NCBI RefSeq assembly: GCF_020184175.1
Contig: NC_065532.1
Location: forward strand, 46,644,287 to 46,708,286
DNA length: 64,000 nt
Reading direction: 5' to 3'
Source: Aphis gossypii
Lineage: Eukaryota > Arthropoda > Insecta > Hemiptera > Aphididae
Shown here: positions 53,118 to 64,000 of the stretch, piece by piece
Layout: each line of letters starts with the position of its first letter
How positions within the stretch are numbered: the first letter of the stretch is position 1
Notes under the pieces: generated by a model
Told to the model about the DNA's origin: nothing
The model's input: only the letters and a program-made list of their open reading frames with translations
Databases searched by the model: none
Position numbers and translations under genes: made by a program

Positions 53118-56100
53118 TTACATCATATTATTATATTTACATACTTTTAAAAGTGTCAAAATTGACAATAATAAACAAAACAATAATAAAACAAGAATCC
53201 AATTATCTACATGCATATGAGTCGTTTCAGTGGATGGTCTGTATGTGGTCGTCGTTATATACTTAGTAACTGGCGTGGTAGAATCGGTAGATGGTTCTGT
53301 CGTACCTATTGAGGTTGTAGTAGACGTTTGATTAACCGTCACAGGTGACGTAGTAGACATGACTGTTGTAGTCGTTGTGGACTCAGTTGTGGTTGTAATT
53401 TCTGGATCTGGTTCTCGATTTTCTAATGCCCATTTGCTAATTCCGTCGGCGTACTTGTCGAACCACGCCAGGTTTTCATTGACCTTTTCGTAGGATTTTT
53501 CAAACGACGATCTCAAAGAGTCGGGAACGGTGGAATTGTTTTTCAAATCGTTTAGCTGAAACAATTTGTATTAAGATAATTTTCAACATAATTATTCATT
53601 GATACCAATTTTATCAAATTTATTTAATTAAATTATTAATTTAAATACACAATGTGAAGTCAACGTTGATTTAATGTATTATTATGACAGTGATACTGAA
53701 CAAAATAAAGGAAAATTAGTTTGCGGGAATATTAAATAGATAATATTATTATGAAGCTTATAAAAATTATTATTCAAATATTTAAAATGACTATTTACAC
53801 GTAGGTACGTATTAATAGACTATCTAATAATTTTAAAGGACTACAACGTGAGTAGTCATTTAATGAATTGATTTTGATTTTTAATTCCAACCAAACAAAT
53901 CATCAGTATATTTAAATAGTCAGCTTAATAGTACCTAGACATTATGGAATTCAGGTTTTTTACTATTATCAAAAACTGGTAAGTGGTAAGTAATAGTATA
54001 GCCTAATAAGGATTTAAAAAAAAAAATCCAAGATCAAAATATGTTACGACAAAAAAATAATATGTTATGCGAGCAACCATCGTTTGTTCATAATGTTAAT
54101 GAATGTAATTATTGATAAATCTGGTACTGACTTTTTCAAACTCATCGTCGTTAGTCATCTTGGTAGCCAGAGTTGAGTAAATATACGTTGCTACGCCATA
54201 ACCGTCAGGTAGCTCATTCAGAATTGTATTCAAATTAGTTGAAAGGAATTCGTATAACACATCGAGACCCAAAGATGTCGTTGATATTGCAGATATAACA
54301 GACCTGAAGTATCTCCTCTCGATTCGACCATCTAACATATGATTAATATACCTAAAATAAAATATTATGAAGTCACAATATAATACGCTTTAAACAAGGT
54401 CATCAAAAATAAAAGTATTCTATTTGATGTGAAAAGCGTGTGTGCAAAATGCAGCAAGTCAATAAATCTTAACCGAATTGTAAGTACATAAGTATACTAA
54501 AATAAACTTAATTATCCTTTTATCTACCCACAAAATTTAATGTTTTAACTTCATCGACATACTCAGATAACTGCGTCCTGTTAGTAGAACAACCTAGGGC
54601 GAACTCGGCGGAAGATTTTTCCGAGATCGACTTTGTGTTGATGTACAACGTAAACATGTTATTGAATACCGATGGACCGTTGCTATTCTTCACTCCGACG
54701 CAGAACGCCGCGTCCTTGATGTCGGCAGGTATTCTGTACGAAACAGTTTTCAAGTTAAGCACTTGCAGGATTCTATAGCGATAATAGTATTGCAGTATAT
54801 TATAATTACTGACTTCTCTCCGTTTTGCCACGTTTCGAAGTATTTCTGTGCTTTCGTCGTACAGTTATTGTTCTCCAGTCTGCACGCCCACCTGGAAAAC
54901 GCTTCCCAAGCACTCAACACTCTAAACTCGGTGTTATTGTTCGACTGCACTATGTATTCTAACTTACTATATATGGTCCCCGCTAAGCTTCTGACGTGAG
55001 ACTGGACGCAAAAAAAAAAAATCAAAATACTTATTGCATTACTACTTGTCTACCAATATTATTATTAGTATAATTATATCGTTGCGCAAAGTCTGCAGTT
55101 TATCGACTGGATTGAAATGTACGCGTGCATATACCTTTAAGTCTTCATATCCTCCCTTATTGCGGGGCATTCGCTCTAACAAGTACGAGAAGCCGTTCAT
55201 CACCGAATACCAAGGCGTAATGTCGTCTTCGTTTTTCAGATATTTGGACAAGTGCAACGGAACCGAATAGTCTAATTGACCAGACCTTGCCAAATTGAAC
55301 GAGTCGTCTATTAGCTGAGCGCGATTGAGCACGTGGATACTTCTGGGCGAATCGTTCAGCTGCTTTATAAGCGCCACCCAGTTGTCGATATCGTAGTTTA
55401 CTCTGTACAAACCTAATCGATAGACAGATCGTTTCGACATCGATTATTGTCCTTCGGCGCTGAACGCTTCACGTCAATACTTACCGATTGATTGTATGTT
55501 GAATATGTACCAATCTATATCTCTGGGGGCAAAAAAAACGGTCGACGCATTTGTTTGGTTCGTCCAAACGTCCGGTCGAGTGTAAGAGAAATTTTTGGTT
55601 GCACTGGTTGTGTACGTGAGACCAATGTGCCATGCGGCCGTTTCGTTAATGTTTCCGGCGGTCTTATTGACGTAAAATTGGCCCTACACAAATTTCGAAA
55701 AATAAATACAAATACAAAATACTTTTGGATACATTTTTGTGGCATCATAATATTTACGGGGTAGTTTTGTCTGAGAAAAACACATTATTATTATCGTATC
55801 AAATTATACCTTATTATACATATGTGTTTGAACTAATTTTAAAACTGTTTATAATGATATAATGATGGCTTTTGTTTTATTACTTGAGTCACTAAAAATG
55901 TATTTGTTGTTGCGTTTCTCGTGATATTCAAAACCGGATATCCCGATTGTAAAGTCCAATTTGACATGAACTCATGGACTGTCAAGTCATTTCCAATTTC
56001 ATATTCATTGTCGAATAAAACACTGTTGAATGATGAAAACAAGTCTGAAGGCTCGGCTGTATTTTGACTGCAAAATATTTAATTCAATAATTATTTTTTA

Positions 56101-59100
56101 CAAATTATATGCAACACATACAATAAAACGTGAAACAAATTTTTTTTATCTAAACAGTAGGTGCTAAAGTTAAACCGTATAAATTTATTATTTACCTGTA
56201 TTTGTTTAAATAATCTTGAAGGGATAATTGAAATAGATCTTCGGTAACCAAGTACTTCAACATTCTTAAAACGGACGCCGCCTTGCTATACGATATGTAA
56301 TCAAATACGTCTTCGATTTCTTCGGGAGTGTTCACAGACGCGGTTATTGGATGTCTGGGTGTCTGATCGTATGCTAATGCACCCTGAAAAGCTTCGACCA
56401 CAAACATTTCTTCTACCGACCAGCTAGTCCTAACCTATACATCGACAATAACAAACGAATAGATTTCCTTAGTGAAAATAAAGCATAAGAAATATAATAT
56501 AAATGACGTTATATTATGTTTTTTGTATCGTATACCATTCCGGTAGCAAAGTATTGAAAATACTGCGCAAAACCTTCGTTCAACCACACATAGTCCCACC
56601 ACTGACAGGTGACCAAATTTCCGAACCATTGATGAGTGAACTCGTGTTGTACAATTATGGACGAGCGCATTTTCATTCTCGCTTTCGATTCGTTCGATAG
56701 CAGCAGAAAGTTTTCCCTGCAAAAAACCAAATACATAACCGAAAAAAAACCACTCGTCTATCATCCCTTACTGATAAGTATTGATTCCCCAATTTTCCAT
56801 CGCTCCAAAACTCAAATTTGGTATTGCCAACAAATCCATTTTAGACAGCATATACGGTAGACGTGTGTAATCTTCCAGTATACGTAGATGTTTTGGAGCT
56901 TCGTTTCTAATATACTCAGTTTGATCGGATAATTCTTGGTGCGTGTATACCATTATCGGTGGGGAATCGTACATGGGATTGTTGCTCGGTACGAATTCAC
57001 CCACGTAGATGGCAACCAAATAAGTCGACATCGGTGGGGTTTGATTGAAATAAACCGTTTCCGTTTGGTTCAAGCTGAAATCGAAATTTTTTCAATATTA
57101 AAGTTGTTCAGTGACACTTGGTACAAATTTAAATTTTGATTAAATAATTTATGAATGATTTATTTTTCAATTAGAAATATCGTAGTAAATTTCATATTAT
57201 ATTTTCGTATTAATCATATTATTAAATAAGAATCGAATACTTGAACTAAAATTTGGTATTGAGCTTTAATAGAATGTTTCTGTTTTCGTAGTTTATTTAA
57301 AGACATATTCATTAATTTAATTATTCGATGTTTAAGACCTTTTGAGTTTCTCTATATCAATATCATATAATTTATAAAAAAAAACAATTATATATACGTG
57401 ATCTTTTTGATTTAAATGAGTCTCTTGTTTTATTTATAGTGCGATTTAAATACTGTATATCTATAGACTATACTCTATAGCGTAGCATTTAACCATCACA
57501 ATAACTATAACATAATCCATTTAATATGTTAAATACTTTAATTTATGAATTTATTCTCTACGCGCTATTATAGATTATTGATTCGTCGTAGACTAGAAAA
57601 AAAAATTAAATTTTTTGTCCTAATACTGTATTGTACTTTATTGGTTCGTTGCATTATCCAGAAAATTGTATATTTTATTTCGTAATATTATAAAAATATC
57701 AAGTACCTATAGGGACCTTAAGTCGTTATTAAACTTTGTAAATATTAGATTGTAGAATACGAATATTTTAGAGCACAATGTTTTATACACGACTCATTAA
57801 TATCATTAGGTTATGCACTGATAATGTACACAATGTAATGCTCAATAAATACAATATACATAGAACTTAATATATAACAATGTTATCTAATTGTAAATTT
57901 TTTTTTTTTAATATATTTTCACTATATTAATTTGTTTGTTATTCACAAGTCTTGGTGGTTTACTTTCATAGTATCAACTTTAAATGACGTTATACATTAT
58001 GAACACTTTTTAGTAACTAATTATTAGTTTTACACATTTCTATATTTGATTGATGTGTCACTTTAATCATACATTTTACCATATATTGTGTGTACAGTCG
58101 TTTGACTATTCTCAGGAACCCGAATGCAAGTCTTAAAATAAAACTACAAATATTTTTATTTAATTTATCTACTAGAATGTTTCCTACTCTTTAAAATAAA
58201 TTATTAATGTTCACAGTTAAAGATTAATCTATTTATTAAGTTTTCATTGTAAATTGTTATTATTTTCAATATGAGCATGATAAGTATTTTTGTTTATTTG
58301 AGTGTTGTTTTTACGTAACTTTACGTAACTTTACGTAATTATTTAATTTGTGGGCATAGCGATAAATTTCTATGAGTTTTACAATGATGAATGTTTTTGA
58401 TTTCTTTTTTCCGTCATGTAGAATCTAATTGTCATTAAAGTCACAATTATTTTTAATATTCAACTTTGTGAATGTTTCTAATTGAAAATTGAATTGAATT
58501 AATAGGTCCTTGATTTAAAGTATCAAATTCCTAGCAATTTTCAAAATAATTGGAAAAAATAAAAAAAAACAGAAATATATACCTACAACAAGTAAATCAA
58601 TTATCAACAAAATCAAATTCGATTTTATGTTGTTTGAAATTTTTACCAAAAATTTACATTAGTATTTTCCTAACATTAATACAATTTCAAAATTATTTTG
58701 ATCTATTTGAGTTAGGTATTCATTAATATTTAATAATTTAAAGTTTCTTTTTAGTTTTTAGTGATTTATTTTCAAGTCAAAAGTTGAAAATTTCCTAAAA
58801 AATGTTTATAAATTTCATAATAAAAATGAAAAATTTCAAATAATAGTTACAATTACTTTTATAAACGTTTGATGTTAACATTTTGATATAAGCACTAATT
58901 TGTTAAGATCACGAAGATTTTGTATTTAATAATGTGTACAATTATTATTAACTTTAATTTGAAAATGGAATAAAGATACCTTATAAGTTTTTCTTACAGT
59001 GATTTTAAAATACTTATAAATAATTATTTTGAATAGAAAATTAAAGGTCTATTTTTGATAAAATAAATAGAAAATGTATTATTCATTCTTCTAAAGTATT

Positions 59101-60345
59101 TTATTTATTTTGTAGTTATTAGAAAAATGTTGTTACGCGGACTTCCAATGTAGATTTATTATTATTAATACCAAGCTTCTATAATAGTTTAAAACGAGAA
59201 AATTAACCATATCGTATGGGAGTCTAATAGATATTTTCATAAATTTTAATAATTAAATCGAGTTATATTAGTAGATAAATTATCGCGATTTTAAAATACT
59301 TTTTGCTTGCTTTTAAATTATTAATAGAGGAACAAAGTACGTGGATTATATTATTTACCTACTCAGTACTCTTAAAATATTACTAAGAATAACAAACTCA
59401 TATTATAACATATGGGAAAAGCTAATTCTTTAAAGAAGATTTACATTAATAAAAAGTTACTTGTAAGTTATAATCTAGCTATAGCACCATACGAGTAGGA
59501 TAAACTTGAATGTAATTTTAACCTCACCGCCAAAATCGTTTAGTTTTCTATATTTCAAAATAGTTAACGGTAGTCAAAATAAGTATAAAATTAACTCAAT
59601 ATTTCGATGTCTATCAAAAAAGTATGAACAATTTTTTTAGCGCTTACCTGTATTCGGTACGTCTAATCGGCATGTTGGACAACGCGATCTGATGTCTTTG
59701 TTTAACCACCGATATGTTGAACTCTGCTTTGAACGCTGGTTCGTCGTAACACGGAAACGCTCTTCTCGCATAAGTTGCCTCGAATTGTGTCACAATAAAC
59801 CACCTGTCGCGTTTCGTTAGGTCCGTAATATCGCGTAAATATACACCGCACAAATTGTCAGGAAAATAATAACAATGCAATACTCACTTGGTCGTATTTT
59901 GCTCCTCGTAAGAACTCAAATACAAACCGGTCATATCTTTTCTGATATTTCCGATATAATTGATCGACACTCGCAAGCGTCTGGACATCGGTATGGTCCT
60001 GGATAGATGAATTTCGAACCGTTCGTCGTTCGTCAAGTACATCCACCCCTCAACCTGAAGTAAACGATACCGGTCGTCCGTTACATCCGAGACTGTCACG
60101 CCAGTTACGTTCAGGTCCCTGAGATTCAAAGTCACGACGGCTGTATTCTCAATGACAACAATAGTTATCGTCGCGACGCCGCTGAACGTTAAGTTATCGG
60201 TATCGTTAAAGTCCTGGAACTCGAATCGTAAGTCGTAATTTTCTGGGACTGTAGTTCTAGGCAGCCGGTACTCGTTAGCCTGTCCGTTTGACTGCCGGAC
60301 CAGGGTGAACGAACAAAATACGTAGACCAACAAAAATCTCCACAT
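53118..60345 (-). CDS. Aminopeptidase N-like M1 metallopeptidase, catalytic site intact (gene A)
   Basis: Twelve exons, in order of transcription: 60345-59888, 59803-59648, 57074-56772, 56716-56536, 56434-56196, 56067-55884, 55683-55485, 55412-55135, 55001-54814, 54733-54563, 54351-54132 and 53555-53118. They sum to 3015 bp, or 1004 residues, and all phases join. The protein starts with a signal peptide (MWRFLLVYVFCSF). An in-frame Met at 60378 is possible, but the hydrophobic core follows 60345. Exon 2 carries the family motif ARRAFPCYDEP. Exon 3 ends in GAMENWG, the substrate N-terminus binding motif. Exon 4 has HEFTHQWFG and, 18 residues later, LNEGFA, the complete HEXXH-X18-E zinc site. 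Exon 5 has SYSKAASVLRML with the transition-state Tyr. Exons 6-11 are the ERAP1_C-like domain. Exon 12 adds a short Thr-rich stalk, a membrane segment (WILVLLLFCLLLSILTLL) and a short tail. Known family role: zinc exopeptidase removing N-terminal residues at the cell surface, typically gut microvilli in insects. It is the only member of this array that looks catalytically competent. Introns 9 and 11 use the uncommon donor GTCAGT. Confidence 0.93.
57075..59647 (-). other. Intron 2 of gene A
   Basis: At 2.57 kb, the largest intron in the array. Intron 2 is also long in B (46666-48104) and C (35184-36171). I see no nested gene. It holds the 10-bp triplicate at 58311. Confidence 0.75.
58311..58339 (+). 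repeat. Three copies of a 10-bp unit TTACGTAACT
   Basis: Short tandem repeat in intron 2 of gene A. The unit contains the palindrome TTACGTAA. Confidence 0.85.
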
Positions 60346-60465
60346 GATTGCAGCTGCTGCAGTGCACGACGAAAACAAATTTAACTCCTGACTCGTGAGC
60401 TAAGACTGCAGTGTGTGATATAATGTTACAAAGTTTTCACGGTAAACCCAACGAGTCCGCATTAG

Positions 60466-60480
60466 TTTTATCTTATCTTA
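60466..60480 (-). promoter_or_regulatory. Tandem GATA motif upstream of gene A
   Basis: Minus-strand TAAGATAAGATAAAA about 120 bp before the start codon of A. A TATATC (60422-60417) sits about 33 bp upstream of a TCAGG initiator-like site (60391-60387), a plausible core promoter. Confidence 0.4.
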
Positions 60481-63400
60481 TAGTACTAATGCCCAATCGT
60501 TCTACATATTGTAGTAAGGTCATTCACCCGTCAATGGAATCGGTGTCGAAATTATTTTGTTTTAGAACAGTTTATAATATAACTACCCTTTTATCACAGC
60601 AGGTAATCCGTCCACAGAACACTACTTGAAACGAATTCTAATAATAATTATACTTTTGACTTTATCTACTTCCAGTCACACTAAGATTACGTGCGTAATC
60701 CATTGATGCAGTGGTCTAGTTCCTGGGACATCATGATTTTTGCCCTAATAACACACTGACGACCAAACTAACTTTGACCAACTATAACTGATCTATGACC
60801 GTATCACATTATGCAGTCATTGCCAACATATTTGACATTTATAATGTTTTATTTTTCGTTATGTCTATCAATATTAACTTTTTCATACTCTATAAATATG
60901 ACTTATAAGTGAGTCGATTACATTCGATTACTTAACCGTGTCTTTATACTATTAACTATTAATCATACTACTCTAAGGAAAATAAAATTTGAATTTGGCT
61001 GCTTAGATGCGGTCATATAATATAATATATCAATGCGATACAACATAATAAGTGGTAGGTAAACCGTTTTTTATATTGCTCAGCTACACCTCTTTTTCTT
61101 AATCCCAGTATTTTCTGATATTGTCAGCTTATATGAAATACACCAATAGGACGATTTTTTTTTTATCGAAATCATAGGTACTTGAATCGTTGTCATAAAT
61201 AAAAGGAGTTATACAAATATAACAATTTTTATTCATTTAAAATATTCAAATTTAAAATATTTCACATTTTTAGTTCGGTAATTAGGGAATATAATATATA
61301 TTTAAGAAAATAAAAGTAATTTTTTAGATTCTGAGGCCGATGAATATATTATTAATTTTACAGTGATAACGTGTGTTTTTTTACTGTATATAATATGGTA
61401 CATTGACACCTAAATAATTAAAAAATACTTTGATTTTCCATTCTGAGGGCGATTTCTGATTTAAAATTCGATTTAGTTTGAGATGTCAAAATTAAATGTT
61501 CTTAGTATTTTTCAAAATAATTAGGAAAATCAAACAAAAAAATTCAGTAAAAATCCAAAACCAGTTTTCTACGAAAATGATTTAGGTTTTTTTTCTATGT
61601 CACTCAAAACCAATAAATGTAGATAATTGAAATTATCACCAAATATTTATATAAGCATAATATTATTTTATAGATAATAATATTCTTGAAACATTTTAAT
61701 TCTTTCTGATCTACCTATACATAATAATTTGTTATCTTAATTTGTCTTTAGTTTTTTATTTCAATTTATTATTGTTGTTAAAAAAATGTTTATTCTGATA
61801 AAAAGCTTAAATATTTAACACAAGGTTCGTTACAAGTTATTATGATTATTTAAAAATATTAAAGATGCATATAGGTGGTGTTAGTTATTTTGTTATACTT
61901 CAAAAACATTATTCGTGGGAGCTTAAAACTTTTAAGTAAATTATGAATATTATTATATACAATGACATTTTTAAAATAAGTAGATTATTTTAAATTATTA
62001 CTTATTTATACCATGAACTTATTCACACTGTTTTATAGTGAGGTAATATTGACTTAAAAGTTAATAACAATATTCTAATATGGTCATAAAAAAATATAAT
62101 AAATGCAATATTTTCAGCAAAAATAAATACTGTAGTAGTTTTTATACTAATACAAAATAAACTACTTTAACTTTTGATAACTCGAATGGAATAATTATTC
62201 ATCCTAGTCTATTTTTAATACTAAATATATTATTACTTACAGATTATTAGTGCATTTTATATAGGTACTCAATTGAGTGCTGATAACTTATAGTAATTAT
62301 TAAAAATATTTTTGATTTTTGATTAGTACAACACAAAAATTAAAAAGAAATTAATTGGTATGTAAAAATTAATATACTTCAATAATAATAATAATAAACA
62401 CTTGTTTAATTTAATTTTATTAAAAATATTATTATTTGAACGAAAAAAATTACTTGGTCTGATTCCACGTGCGTTACTTAAGTTACTTAACAGTAAAAAA
62501 TAACATGAAATATACTTAATAATAGTATAAGCTGTCAGACTGTTTCCGCCGAGAACCGTATTACAAATGATGCTGTTTATACTTAATATTTTTTTGAACT
62601 ACAAAAGTGAAATCCAACATGATTAAAACTAAAGATATTATTCTTGTTTTTCATTGTAATTTACGTCGATATTGGTTTATGAACAAAAGAGGTATTGATA
62701 ACGAATATACACGGTCGGGCATGTGAATAACATATTTGACACGTAATTCGTGTAAATTTTAGACATAAGTCACAAAAATGTCGTAAAACGTCAATGTTTA
62801 TAATTAAAACAAAAGGAAGCATTTAAAATGTGACAAACGATTTAAAGCACTTTGGCAGGAATTTGTTTACATTATTACCTATAATATTTGTTTATTATTA
62901 TCTCGCCAAGTGTACGAGTATACCAGTACCTACCTATCGCATGTATCCAGTGAATTAAATAATATGTACATACCTTAAAACCTGCATAATATCTGTTATA
63001 CTGTGTTTGTTATTACCGTTATGCGTGATACACCCGTAAACATCCTATCACTCAAATTTGAAGGGGCGAACCGCAAAACGTACGACATTATAAGGGGCTA
63101 GTGTGTTCTGGCAACCCGAACACGTCCATCTTCTCGACACCAAAGTCTGCTTGCTCACAGATCAGGATGCACAGCATCGCTGTACTAATAAGACCACAAC
63201 AAGTTTGAACACGATTAAGGACAATAAAGACGTGATTATTTGCCAAGTCAACTACTCCTAACACGAATCAACAACAACCTGAATGAATAAAATATGAGTG
63301 AAATATGTACAAATGACAAATCACAGAGTGCAATATATTATAGTTATCTCTATTATTTTATAACCTCCAATGTTGTAAGATAGTAAAGCGATTCAAACTA

Positions 63401-64000
63401 ATATCGTCTGTCCGTCTTTGCAGCGAGACTCTTCTATTTCACCGGAAACTCTGCCTCGTTTTCATAGCCACACGTTGTTGTAAAAAGACATATTTTATAA
63501 GCTTTTGTTATTAATGATTATTTTCCTAAATATTTTTATCATCAAGTATTTAAATTGCACGGTAATAATATTATTAGTTGTGTTTTGTTTTGTGATTAGC
63601 TTTGCAATATGTTTTTATTTTATTTATTTTCTATAATAAATGTATCAATCATCATTTATCTCAATCTTTGATTAAATATAAAATAAACGCATCAATGTAT
63701 TATTAATTAAAATGCCAACGTTACCTAGGTACGTAATATACTCCCATTGGTTACGTATATGGGTAAAGATGAATAATTTCAAAAAAAAAAAAAATTATCA
63801 AACATTAGCTAATGATATCTTAATATTTGTGGTTCTTTAAATGAAAATAATAATGCATATACCGTATTTAGGTTTGTGTACAACAATAATATATCTATAC
63901 GTATAAATTAAACTTTTTTTACAAAACATTGTTTAAATTTTTGATTTTTGTTAATTCAAGCAGTTACGAAGTATAATATAATTAGGTAATTAGTTCATAT
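60481..64000. other. Upstream flank of gene A
   Basis: AT-rich DNA with no supported gene. A stretch at about 63040-63480 is visibly richer in G and C and has fewer homopolymers than its surroundings. It may be a transposon fragment or an untranslated exon of an unseen gene, but no coding frame stands out. Confidence 0.5.

Overview
The window reads as nuclear DNA from a sap-feeding hemipteran, most likely an aphid. This is inferred from the very AT-rich background, GT-AG spliced genes, recurring short words such as TAGGTACCTA, and a remnant that looks like a hAT transposon. Nothing in it looks bacterial or viral, and I see no rRNA, tRNA or CRISPR.

All recognisable genes are five head-to-tail paralogues of the M1 (gluzincin) aminopeptidase N family, all on the minus strand, so transcription runs from high to low coordinates. 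In transcriptional order they are A (53118-60345), B (42089-49350), C (14915-37257), D (8424-10638) and E (start at 4690, running off the left edge). They share a 12-exon architecture with nearly fixed exon lengths and phases: exon 2 is 156 bp, exon 4 is 181 bp and exon 8 is 278 bp. My exon sums are divisible by three for A, B, C and D. Each complete protein has a signal peptide, an M1 N-terminal beta domain, a catalytic domain (absent in D), an ERAP1_C-like helical domain (absent in D), a Thr/Ser-rich stalk and a C-terminal membrane anchor. E ends before its stalk within this window.

Only A keeps the full active site (GAMEN, HEFTH and the third zinc ligand 18 residues later). B lacks the catalytic Glu and the first zinc His. 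C has lost all three zinc ligands and has a mutated GAMEN motif. E has lost everything. D lacks the catalytic and C-terminal domains: its N-terminal domain is spliced directly to a stalk and membrane anchor. The array therefore looks like one working peptidase plus a family of membrane-anchored pseudo-peptidases.

The most striking object is the last exon of C. It is a single exon of about 16 kb carrying roughly 130 tandem copies of 36-42-residue Thr/Ser/Pro-rich units, a mucin-like stalk of about 5,000 residues between a dead peptidase head and a transmembrane anchor. The array has higher-order repeats of about 1.33 kb. It also contains clusters of small indels that break the reading frame and look like unpolished assembly.

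Between the genes are AT-rich intergenic stretches of 3.6-4.8 kb with simple repeats and one candidate hAT MITE. GATA-type motifs sit 83-160 bp upstream of four start codons, with a degenerate version at the fifth, which would fit co-regulated gut expression.
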